From positions 9,265,560 to 9,329,559 of the forward strand of contig HG738140.1 in the NCBI GenBank assembly GCA_000499405.2: 64,000 nucleotides of DNA. Direction: 5' to 3'. The notes under the pieces were generated by a model, which searched no databases, was not told where the DNA came from, and was given only the letters and a program-made list of their open reading frames with translations. The position numbers and the translations under genes were made by a program. Numbering within the stretch: the first letter of the stretch is position 1; each line of letters starts with the position of its first letter. Of the stretch, positions 24,801 through 35,965 are shown piece by piece. The stretch is from Onchocerca volvulus (lineage: Eukaryota > Nematoda > Chromadorea > Rhabditida > Onchocercidae).

Positions 24801-26976
24801 AATCATTTGAATGATTACTTATAACGAACTGAATATATTTGAGTCGTGGTTGAGCCTTTGTTCACTTCCTCATTATTTCAGTTTTTCGACTGTTGAAAAG
24901 GACCCATCTTAGCTTATTATCTCATGTTAAAACGAACTGAAAATACAGCAGATCATTATTTATTGAAATGTTGAAAGATAATTGGAACTTTTTCTGGGCA
25001 TTATCTTTCGGACCGCCTGGCAGTACGATCATCCATCTGCATGTTCAATGACTGAAGATTAGAAAAAGAAGACTGATGAAAAAAGCTAAAATAAAGATGC
25101 CAATTATGCCGAATTACTTGGATCTTTTCTCATCTTTTCTCGGTTTCTATAAAGAAAATTTCGATGAAAGAGAAAAAGAAATGGAGTGACATCATGTTTG
25201 GTCAGTCAAACAATATCTGCAAAAAAGATATAAAATATGCTTCAATTTGGTCAAGTATTAGACTGGTAGTGCAATGTATAACTTACGGTTCTTGTTCATT
25301 TGTTCATTAACAGAGCTGTTTTGATGTTATTCGCTAGCATTACAAATTCATTATCTCAGGTAATAGTGTAATTATCAATTCAGGAAAATTTTTGGTGTAT
25401 AGCAAATGGTTTCGATCTTTATTTTAATTGTGTCAACTAATAGGTCTATAGTAAACAGTTCTAATTGCTATGTTCATTTAATATTAATTCCAATACTACC
25501 TGAATTCTTTGCAAATGTTCTCTTTTTAAATGTATTTTTAAAATTTCTTTAGTTGCAACATAAGTTCAAGAACTTATTTTGGTCTCATTATACACGAAAT
25601 ACATATCACATAATTTCGTGTACATATCTCGCTTCTTTTTTAATACAAACCTAATACTTTAATTCATTTTTTACTTCTAATTTCTTTTGCTGTTGTTTTT
25701 CTTTTTTTTTTTTTTTTTTTTTTTTTGTATGTTAGCCGGTTCCTTATTTATTATACCGGTGTACTGTTTGCGATTTCACTGGGATTTCTGTTATTTACTG
25801 CCATTTGCATGCCAATTAGAAGGTTTTTTTAGAAGTTTTTGAAATAAGTATTACACAAATTTCATCACTGATCATGTCAGTGGATCGCAGACAGTACAAA
25901 TTGTGCTGTTTAAATGTTTAAACTAAAGATATAGTAAGTTGTTGAGCGTGCAATATCAGCGGTGATGTACCAAAGTAGAATTCTGCCACTGTTGATAATT
26001 TTCTCAGAATTTAAATTTATTCGTCGGCAGTTTTTTCTGCCTTTTTTTTTTCTTTTTCTTTTTTTTTTTTTTGGGGATTTCTAGTGCCATATCCTTCTTT
26101 TTTTACTTTGGATCTTTTTAGTATTCATGAATCCTTGGGTTTTGTCCTACTAACGGATTTTTTTAAAAGTATGAGATTCGACTCGTCCATTTGAAGAAGG
26201 ATATTAAAAGTGCAAGAAATTGGTGGTCCATCGTGTCATCAACTTTTCTGTGTAGGTTATTTATCCTTTACTAGAATTAAATTGCAATCATTTGCATGAA
26301 CTTATTTAGATTTTTATGGGTATTTGCGAAGTACAAATATTAATGACTTGTTACTAACAAAATTGGTTGGAAATAATTACTTTGTACAGCTTTTACAATG
26401 TATTAATTTATCAGTAACAAGTTGGTTTAGTTTCTTAATACAGAGTCAATTTTAGTATGTATTTGTAATAATTTTTTAACTTTATTTTTGGCAGTTTTCT
26501 AATGTTGAATAAATTATTTCGTTTAGAATCTCCTACAAAAAGTATGACATTGATAGAATCGGCATTAAGGGAAAATTAGAGAAGCATAATATCAAGTGTA
26601 TTATGCTGATATTATAATAATCTGTTGGTCATTCGTCTTTATGATATGTTTGAAATATTCGTACGATTGCTATTATAACTTCATCCAGAGGTCATGATTG
26701 TAGAACTTACAAATTCATGATTTATTTGGGTTTATCCAGTAAATCGGTACGTAAAGGCTTCTGTACAAATTCTCCAACTTGTGAAATCATTTTGTGTTTT
26801 AAGAATTTGAGGCCAATAACTTATTTTATCCAACTCTTTTAAATTTGCGAAATGACTAACTGTGGTCCCACATATTGCTTTAATAGTTCCGGATGATTCG
26901 TTACTTTTCAAGCCATCTATTAATAAATACATGTTTGAAATATGCAAGTAACTTATTTACAGTTATAAATCGATTC
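24801..26976. other. 3' flank and intergenic region
   Basis: Starts with the 3' UTR of the zinc-finger gene (AATAAA at 25090-25095). The rest is AT-rich with T tracts near 25709-25726 and 26042-26072. No gene seen. An acceptor-like TATTTACAG ends near 26962, 14 bases before the first candidate start codon of the next gene, and may be its leader or trans-splice site. Confidence 0.5.
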
Positions 26977-29616
26977 ATGAAGATACAACGTCACTTTTTA
27001 TTACTTGGAACGTTTTATGTGGCTGCTTTTATTGTTACCATGGTTACTCACCGCTGAACGTTTTCTCATGTGAATAAAATAAGATATTAATTAATTTAAT
27101 TATTAAACTAAATCCTGTCGAAGAAAAATAACAGATTACCGCAATTTATCTACAAACTTAAGTCCCACCGGAGAAAGGTGACAGATTGCCGTTATCACAT
27201 TAACTTGAACATAACAATCTGCTCATTCTAGTAATGTCTTTTCTTGTGCTACATTTGGCAACATGGAAAATAAATGTTCTTTTCATGCCACAATATTTTT
27301 AATTCCTAATTAATCATTTTAATATTTTTAAATTCAAAATTTTGTCTTCAAGCCAAATGCTTCTTAAAAAATCCTCCATCAAACTAGCTAACACAAATTT
27401 AATTAAAATGAAAAGCTTCAATTCAATTTGATTATAATTTTGGTTAAGAATTTGTTATTCCAAATTTAGTAAGGGAGTTGATGAATTTTCAGTTTTGAAT
27501 AATAGCCTTGGATTTTTCAAAGATCTTGTCAGCTATATTTTGAAAAGATGTGACTTGCATCTGCAGTTCTTTTGTTGTAGTAAACGAGAAAATAAGAGTG
27601 ATGGCAAAATTAACAATTTAAAATGTGTGATAAATGCTCGACCTTTGCTGCTTGAAAAATGCATTAGTGGCACGGATGGCATGTCAATGTGCTATACAGT
27701 GGAATTTGATGATACTGGTACCATACTGTATGGTTGTACTGTCGTTAGCCAGGTATATTTAGTTTACCTGTATTTCCATCTGGACCTAATTCATTTTTGG
27801 AATCAGAAATTCCTGAATAATTTCCGAACATCGACGAAAGCAGTTCGATATATTTTTATATCTCATTGCATTTTTTAAGCATCATTCATTTTTCAAGAAA
27901 TTTTTATTTGAGTTTTCATTTTTTAATACTTTAATCCGAAAATGAATCCTGCCAGTTCTTGAATCAAAATCCAAGCAAAGCATGCTGTTTTTTTATACTA
28001 TTGTTTCTATTACTAATCGATATCGTTTTAAAATACTTCACCGATTCAATACAGATTATCGAACTTTATATCTCTTCCATTTACAAGCAAAATTGCTTGA
28101 AATGTAAAGAAGAGATTTTTAATTTTGAAGACTATGAAGGATAGAGAAAACAGAAAAGTTCAAAAAATATTAAAGATTTTGAAATTTATAAAAACTTAAA
28201 TCAGTTTCCTTGAAGATATTTTAGAAAGTAAAAGTACTTTTCTTACAAAGCGCATATAATTTAAGCAGAGAATGTCAAAGGATAGCATAGACTGTCAAAA
28301 CAATGTGTTCAAGAAATGTCCGAGAACTCTGGATAAATCTCGATTTTTTGATCGACAACATTTGCAGTATTGCTGTTGCAATACAACGAAATGCAACGGA
28401 AATTATCTGCACAAAAGTCACACATTTTTAGATATTTCTTCGTTTGAAATCTTTCCAATTTCATTTTATAATCGATTCGGAAAAACTTCATCCTAAAAAG
28501 AATTATGGCAATCGAAATTTTAATTAAAAAATTCAGCTGGAGTTAAAATTACAATTGAAATTCAAAATGTAAATAAAAATCTATATTTATTTTCCTTTAC
28601 AAGAATTTTTGCCTGAAGTGCATCAGCGCTACAAAAAAATTTTAAAAATCATGAAGTGAAAATTTAAATGATCATTTAGGAGAAGCAAAGATGTCTACCA
28701 AAAGAATTGATGTAAATAGATCAGATATAGCAGTCCCAGGTTGCAAAAGCTTTCGAATTAAAAGTTATTCAAGAATGCTAAAATATTTTTCCAAATAATT
28801 GACTCCAAGTTTTGCTTTTTATGATAAACTAAAACCTTTGCCCATTCGTATTTTTTTTGATTCAGAAGAAGTTCAAAACAAAAAGAGAGTGAAACAACTG
28901 GACAAATTTAAAATTTCAAATTTAATTTTACGCATTACTCTGAATACTGCAAATAGGATGATTTGTTATTGATCGCATTAAATTTTTATCATTTTATAGA
29001 ATTGAAAAGAGCACTCCTGGATATAAACAAACCACAATCGATGAATAGTGGTGTCTCACTGAAGGCTGATAAAATCAGCAGGATATCCTGGAGTTTTATC
29101 AGTGGAATAGTATGTGCGATCGTGGTCTTGGCCTGTATCGTTGCTGCTGCCGTTATTTTTATCAACAAAAGGCTAGAGAAACGCCGGGCTGTGTAATATA
29201 TTTCTTGCGAAAAGTTTATTATTAAGAATGGAGAAAGTAAGAAAATCTGGGGGAGATATAGTTATCATTTTATCAGCTAAAAGAGAGAACGAAATTATAT
29301 GTCTTAATGAATTTTTGTATTTTTACAAATTTTTAAAATTTTCAAATGTAAATTTCTAGCTTTTATATTTCCTTTAAAAAATATCCTAAATTTACACTGT
29401 AGTTTGAAAGCGAATGTTGGGGAAATGGTTACTTTACGAACAAATATTGATGACGCAGAGAATAATGATGATCTTCCCGGAATGATCTGTACTCCAGGAA
29501 GGAAATCATCCACCAATGTGATCCATTCAGATCTCACCGATACAATCGTTTCGGCCCAACTCACACCTGTCGAACAAAATGCATTAATACAGTATGCTGT
29601 AATAAATCATGTGTAA
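26977..29616 (+). CDS. Type I membrane protein with Ly6/activin-receptor-like ectodomain
   Basis: Five exons. Exons 2-5 end at 27752 and then span 28269-28416, 29000-29192 and 29403-29616, with consistent phases. Two first-exon choices work. An ATG at 26977 gives MKIQRHFLLLGTFYVAAFIV (donor after 27042, exon 2 from 27567, 268 aa). An ATG at 27017 gives MWLLLLLPWLLTAERF (donor after 27069, exon 2 from 27581, 259 aa). Both look like signal peptides. The ectodomain has about ten cysteines and ends CCCNTTKCNGN, matching the CC-x4-CN close of Ly6/three-finger and activin-type receptor ectodomains. A single membrane segment (WSFISGIVCAIVVLACIVAA) and basic stop-transfer KRLEKRR follow. The cytoplasmic tail is about 75 residues, mostly acidic and polar, with no kinase domain, so this is not a full TGF-beta receptor. 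Ligand unknown. The donor after 28416 (AAAA then GTCACA) is weak. Confidence 0.7.
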
Positions 29617-30571
29617 TTTGACAAGTTACTTTGCTTCCAAGGTATCCATCTATCCTACTCCGTTTGTCAAATTCCCAGTTGTTGGTTGATGTTTTCATTC
29701 GCAAATCTATTTTTTTTTCCTTTTTTTTTTTTTTTTTTTTAAATATTAACCAAATTAGCATTCTATTGGAAACAATTTCATTTCATTTTTAAATTATTAG
29801 GACTTTCGAAGTAATGTCCAACCAAACTTTTTAATTGTCTTCCTTACAAACTCTAAAAAGTTAACGAATTTGAATTCGACAATTCAAATTCAGAAGTTCA
29901 TAAATCTTTTTTGTTCTTCCATGTGATGAAAATCCATTTCAAAGTTAGATTCAAGTTCAAATGTATTTTAAAGCTAAATATATATTTGTTAATCTTTCTT
30001 CAAAAGCTGAGATTAAATTAACTTTAAACGTAACAAATTTATATTCGATAGGACATTTTATATTTTCACAGTTCTAATTAAAGTTTAAAGTTATCAAAGA
30101 ATTTTCTTTAAGCACAGTGAAGCAAAACGGTCAGTTGAAAACAGTGATAAAAGGCAAAAAGCCACCAAAAATTACGCGTGTAATAACTTACGCTACATCA
30201 GACGAGATAACTAATATTGATCTTTCGTCAAGTGATGATAACACTTGCAAGTCTTCTTCAATATTGCATGATTTGTTGATAACAAATTAGTTTATAGTTA
30301 TGATAATAATGAGCAATGGATGATAAGAGGACAATTTATTCTTTAGAATTATTACACATTACGGTATCAGAGATATATTGACCAAGATATATCAGCTCGA
30401 TGTAGGGAAGATAGCGATCGGCTGTTATCGGAGTAAAGTCCAGCAAGACAAATGTCTCATAGGTTTCGTTCAAATTAACAAGTTATCGTTAGCGGTAAGG
30501 ATTAATGACTTGTAGATGTAAGTTTTAGAAAATTCCGTAAAGGACACACTTTTATTTTTTGAACCATTCAG
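29617..30571. other. Gap between Ly6-like gene and phosphatase, with possible upstream exons
   Basis: About 950 bp with possible 5' exons of the phosphatase gene. Segment 30111-30175 is open in two frames (HSEAKRSVENSDKRQKATKN or VKQNGQLKTVIKGKKPPKIT). Segment 30347-30494, after the acceptor TTCTTTAG, is open to a GTAAGG donor (RDILTKIYQLDVGKIAIGCY). The next sure exon needs one carried-over base. A donor GTAATA after 30177 in the first segment would provide it, but no start codon could be linked with confidence. A T tract lies at 29707-29739. Confidence 0.35.
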
Positions 30572-32947
30572 CCTCGAAAGACCTCAACGAAGATTTATTG
30601 TTGAAGTTGATTAGAAATGGTCCAAAACAATTTCCGTTCAAATTTGAAGAAATCAGAGAAATTCTCCTTCAAGGAGCAAAGGTTTTTCTCGAAGAACCTA
30701 CTCTTTTGGAGGTAACAACAGATCGAAATAATAAATAGTTCTTTTCAAGAAGAATTGTGGAATTAAATGAATTAAATGATTCATGTAATTTGATGTTGGA
30801 ATAATTAGACAACAACGAAAATAATACTGATCAAACTAAATAATTTCAGGTTCCATTACCCTGTGTAGTGTATGGTGATATGCATGGTCAGTACAGTGAT
30901 TTACATCGTTGGTTTAATTTAAATGGATGGCCAAGTCAAGTACGTAGCGTATTTTTGGGTGATTTTGTTGATCGTGGCTCGCATGGCATCGAAGTTGTTA
31001 TGTTGCTTACGGCGCTTAAAGTAAGTTTCCTGTCTCAGTTTCTAAACTGATTCTAAATATGTGAAATTCAATCTTAAAATAATTCTTCTTTTAAGATTCG
31101 CTTCCCGAACAATATTTTTTTGTGTCGTGGTAATCATGAAGAAGAATCACTAAATCGAGCATATTCATTCTATGAAGAAGTTTGCATCAGATTTTCCGAT
31201 AATCTTGGTAAATTTAGAATCGAAAAATAGTATCCATCATCCTGATTTTAGCACAACTGTTAAAATCTGTTAGATAGTTTGAGACATAAAATTATAGCTG
31301 ACGACATCTTATTGCAGCTGGTAGAAATGGTCGAGCATTATATCCTTATTTTCGAATTTTATTCAATAATTTACCATTGGCAGTACTTATTGGAGGTCGA
31401 ATTCTCGGCATGCATGGTGGCATTGGCCCGAGACTTACTTCGCTGCAGGCCTGTTAATTCATCTTTTCGAAACTAATAGCATTTTTCATTAAAATCTTTT
31501 AAATCCAAAGAAAGTATTATTTTTCTTCCCATGACTTGAATGTGATCTGAAAAATACGGAAATGTTGACAAATTTAGGCAATCCGAGAAATTCGACGACC
31601 ATTAGAAGAATTTGAGATCGGGTCATTAGAATGCGATTTGGTATGGTCAGATCCTGATACATCTCCAGATTGTACTGGTTTCCGAAGTAATTTTGAACGC
31701 GAACCATTATATGGCATTGGACAACTATTTGCGCCTGATACAGTACAAAATCTTTGTAAGAAGCTGGGTATCGACATGCTGATTCGTGGACATCAGGTTT
31801 AGTTTCGTTCTTTGAAAATTAAATTTTTCAAAATAGAATGGTCGTTTTCGTTGATTGAATCCAAAAAAACTTGACTTTAGAAATTAAAATTTAGAAAACA
31901 AACAAATAGAAAAAAATGTTGGATGAAAACTGAAATGATGTCATTGCATTATGAGTAAACTAATGTCATATATTTAAAAAAAACCATATAAAGTTATTAC
32001 TTTCAATCAAAATTAAACAACTGAATGATGAAAAAGGTGAGAAAAACTAATTGAAATAGGATTTTTAGTTACTTACTTCCTCCTTAATCTTTTTAAGACT
32101 TTTTTTAACGCTAGCGAGACTGTTGCTTTTTTTTTTTTGATGGTCATTGAGATATACATTTTGTAGGGTAAAATTCTTTATGAAGAATCTTTAACGTATT
32201 ATTTTTGAAGATTGACTTTCGAATGTTTCCGTGACTAGTTTCAAGACTTATTCCCTTCGTTACAACACGGATGACTGATATATTTTTTAAAAAATATTTT
32301 TTTAAATATATTTTTTAAATGTAACCATAATTGTCAGGCGCCACTTCATGGATATGCATTATTTTCTGATGGTTGCATGTTGACTTTGTTTTCGGCTCCA
32401 GGATATAAGGGCTCTTCAAATGGTAATATTAATATGGGTGCATCTCTTGAAATTTCTACTTCTATGAATATTACTATCAAACAGGTTCGTTCATCAAGTG
32501 CTATTCATTCCAAGAATATATCTTCGACCAATGATCGGTCTAGAAGAATTTTTATTTGCTCAATAACTGATGTTTTTGACAAAATAATAATAAATAATAA
32601 ATAATAAATAATAAACAATAAATAATAAATGATAAATAATAAATAATAAGTTATAAGTAATAAATAATACATAATACATAATAAATAATAAATAACAAAT
32701 ACTAAATACTAAATAATAAATAATAATAATATACTAATAATGTATCAAAACGAAAAAATATGCTAGATACTTGCATAGAGATGTGATGAAAGATGATTTG
32801 CAGATTCAAGTCACCGAGAAATTTCGCCAAAAACGAATTGTCGACGCTGAACAAATGAAAGCAAAAGCTAGCAAAGAATTCCTTCAGTCACCAGTGAAAA
32901 GCAATCAATCGATATCTCAATCAACATCATCAATTTTTGATAGATGA
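30572..32947 (+). CDS. Divergent PP1-like Ser/Thr protein phosphatase (PPP family), N-terminus unresolved
   Basis: Exons 30572-30711, 30850-31020, 31096-31207, 31318-31448, 31578-31796, 32338-32484, 32804-32947 read continuously to TGA. PPP signatures in order: YGDMHGQYSDLHRWF, FLGDFVDRGSHG, CRGNHEEESLNRAY, ILGMHGGIGP, DLVWSDPD, IRGHQAPLHGY, LFSAPGYKG. All metal-binding residues (D and H of GDMHG, D of GDFVDRG, N and H of GNHE, H of MHGG, H of RGHQ) are present, so activity is likely. Unusual points: FSAPNY is FSAPGY, RAHQ is RGHQ, and a Lys replaces the Cys that in PP1 follows the FSAPNY Tyr and reacts with microcystin. The C-terminal tail is Ser/Gln-rich. The family is expanded in nematodes, often in the germ line or sperm; that role is inference here. 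The intron at 31449-31577 lacks a GT donor. AATAAA lies at 32994-32999. Confidence 0.85.
32582..32720. repeat. (TAA)n / AATAATA microsatellite in an intron
   Basis: About 140 bp of imperfect AATAATAAATAATA repeats in the last intron of the phosphatase gene. Confidence 0.9.
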
Positions 32948-35900
32948 AACTTTCAAAAGATTTGTGTATTATGCATTAGTATGCAAGAAATTGAATAAAT
33001 TCCGAAAAAAAAAAGCTAGATTAACTGGATTCAAACCGCTCTAAGAGATCTATATGCATAAATTAGACAGCCATTAAAATTTTTAATTTTTCTTACTTCA
33101 ATAGTTATCCAAATTCAAAATTTCAAAAATATTTATAAATAAGTATCCCTACTTTCTGAGTACTTTAAGTTTGCAATTAAATAATTCAATTGTAGAGTTA
33201 ACCTTTATGCCTCTTTCATTCATTTGAGAACATTTTAAGTGATTAATATATAAGCAGTTCGTGTATTTCTCAGCTTTATTTTTAAACAAGAAAACTACAT
33301 CAAACAACTAGTCATGCAATGCTTGCATTAATATTTTCACATTTTATTTTTTTTTTTGATTTTATGTGATAAGTAAATTTCTTTGAGTATTTGTATAATT
33401 ACAAATTAACAGTAACTACCAGTATTTGTATAATTACAAACTACCAAACTTTGTATAATTACAAACTATTTTTTCCAAAACATTAGAAACGTGCGCTTTC
33501 TCTTTTCTTTCTTTACCACTTAACTAGACTGAACGACAGCAACGCGTGTATGTAAAAAGTATACAAAACATGCGGGTATTCGGATTCAAAGTTGTATCAA
33601 AATTTCAAAGCAATAGGTATGAATTTTCAGCTTTAAAGAAGTTGAAAATTACAAACCAACAAAAAAACGAGAAAAAAAAAACAAAAAAATTGGGATACAA
33701 AATTTTAAACGAATAGACTACCAGAGTGATTTTTAATGATCATTAAGGTGGTCTTTCGAAATTATTTTTTAAAAATCTCTTTTTATAAATCTTCGGAAAT
33801 TATTTGAAGACCGAATATCTTGGCAAGTTAGACCGCATAGCAAACACCATATCTAATAGTATCATTGGGCATTTACGACAAATTCGCAGTGTTTGATCAA
33901 AAATGAATATATTTGATGTTGATACTCATAAAATATTACTCTTACTGTTCTTTTCCATGGAATCATTTTAGCAAGGGCTCGAAATCTAAAATCAAAATGA
34001 CTGTTTCGAATTTGGGAAAATTCTGAGACTTGAATAACACTGATGCATGTCTCATATGTATCTGTCATCTTTAAAACAAATGTTTTTGATGATTTGAACT
34101 TATTTGGACAATACATAAAGCACTACTTTAACAGTAGAAAGTAAATTTAATCAGAGGGAAGAAACTGAGAAATGCTGAAAAAAAAAAAGCGTGTTAACGA
34201 GCAAGACCAAGTAAAACCGGGACTGAAAGAAATAAGGACAAATAGTTACTTTCTTGAGCTTCAGCAACCGGATTTGTTTAAGTATTAGTGAAATCAAGCC
34301 ATTAAGATCAAAAACTGATGTCTAAAATTTGGAACATCAACTAGACATTGTCGAAAATAAAAATCGAACACAATGCTACACTAATTAAGAAATTTACGCT
34401 GAAATACTGAATTTTAATTAGTTAAATTTCCCAAATTCTATTCCGATCAATACATTGCAGTAATAATCATATCCTTACTCACTTTATTGAAAATCCATTT
34501 ATTTCTGACAAACATTACTTGCTCTTGCAGTATCATTTCTTTCCAGATAAAAGTCTCTACTTGCTGATAATATTGTAGCTCGTCGAATTAAAATAGTATT
34601 ATTCTCTAAAAATATCAATTCTCAATTAATATTTAAAATTCCAGTGTTTAATAATCTCACTACAGTTTTCTACAACTATACAATGGAAGAAGCAAATTAT
34701 CAAAATAAACTTACTGGTTCGAAGATAATTTTCAATTATGTAATTTTGTGAAGCAAAAATGAGCATTTCTCTTGAGTTGAAGGAAGCTCTCGGAATTTAT
34801 TTCAAATTTCATAAAGTTAAATGTGAAAGTACAATGATTAAAGAAAGTAACAATTTCATTCTGTTACGTAATCAGCAGTTAAGCATTATTAATTTTCCTG
34901 TTAACTTACGGTAATTTTAAGATGCAATGATTGTGATCCAACCGAATAAGTTTGTCGGTAAGAGAATATTTAGTAAAACTACTGATTACTTGTACAACAT
35001 GAAATGTTTGACAGATTGCAGCAAATTTATGGATTATCTAAAATACCACCAATGTCTAAAGCATAATCATAAAATGCATGATCATCATAAAAAAATATAT
35101 CGATACTCCGATCATCGATACATCGGTACTTCAGTAGCCTGAATTGGAACTTGATGTATCTTGAACTGCAACCTGACAACAAATTTCTTGAATGTTAGAT
35201 TTGATGTAATTGCTAGTGTTTAATTCATCCAACGATACGTGAAAAAGTTGTCTTCAGCACTCTGCACACATGAAGAGCTGTTTGCATGATTGGAAGTAAG
35301 TACATATACTCTCCTCACTTTAAAATCACACTCTCACGTTCCCCCCCTCAATGCAGCAAGCGTAAACAAGATTAGACTGTACACGTACGTTGCAACACAA
35401 CAAGCAAACCATCGCGACATGCAACCATCACTTCTGTTTAGCTACGCTCGGTAAATTGTGAATGGACGATGTTTGTTACATTCTCTTGATTCAGAGATAA
35501 TTCAGAGGCCAGGATTCTTAACATACTGGATTTGAGTACTGAGGTTTACTGTGGGAATTACCGGAATGTTAATGTGGATAGGTAAGTGCGAGAAATTCTT
35601 ATAATGCTTCATTGTTACTAACACTAACTGAATGTAGTAGCATTGGTCGAGTGATGCCGATTTTTTAGGACAAAATTGCATTAGTACAGCTTTTAAAAAA
35701 AAACGTAAAAAAGGAATAGTAAGATATTCTGAAGTTACAATCATGATGATTTAAATACTCCCACTTTTTATTAATTGATGACGACAAGTATGAAAGGGGG
35801 AGACAATTTTATTGGAATATTAACTCCTCCACCATGACATTTTTTAAATTGTATCACTATTTTTATGAAAAATGAACTATGTAACACATTGTAGTGTGAC

Positions 35901-35965
35901 ATGAAAGAGTAAGATATTTCAGGCTAAATTGAATATAATTATAAATCGAAAAAATACGAGTAGCC
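32948..35965. other. Intergenic region upstream of DNAJC11
   Basis: Begins with the phosphatase 3' UTR. No gene seen; open frames up to 84 codons lack motifs and splice partners. Three copies of a 16-bp near-palindrome lie at 33386-33465 (separate entry). A GC-richer stretch at about 35330-35460, about 500 bp before the DNAJC11 start, may contain promoter sequence. An acceptor-like ATATTTCAG ends near 35924, about 41 bp before the ATG, a plausible leader splice site. Confidence 0.5.
33386..33465. repeat. Three copies of a TTTGTATAATTACAAA unit
   Basis: The 16-bp near-palindrome TTTGTATAATTACAAA occurs three times (33390-33405, 33425-33440, 33450-33465). The first two are preceded by AGTA. 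It may be a cluster of regulatory sites or a small unstable repeat. Confidence 0.8.

Noticed and set aside
31279..31476. 65-codon open frame over the phosphatase
   Set aside because: Out of frame with the PPP motifs, which are carried by the 31318-31448 exon in another frame.
33012..33060. Possible tRNA B box (GGTTTGAATCC on the minus strand) followed by a T run
   Set aside because: No A box at the right distance and no cloverleaf could be drawn.
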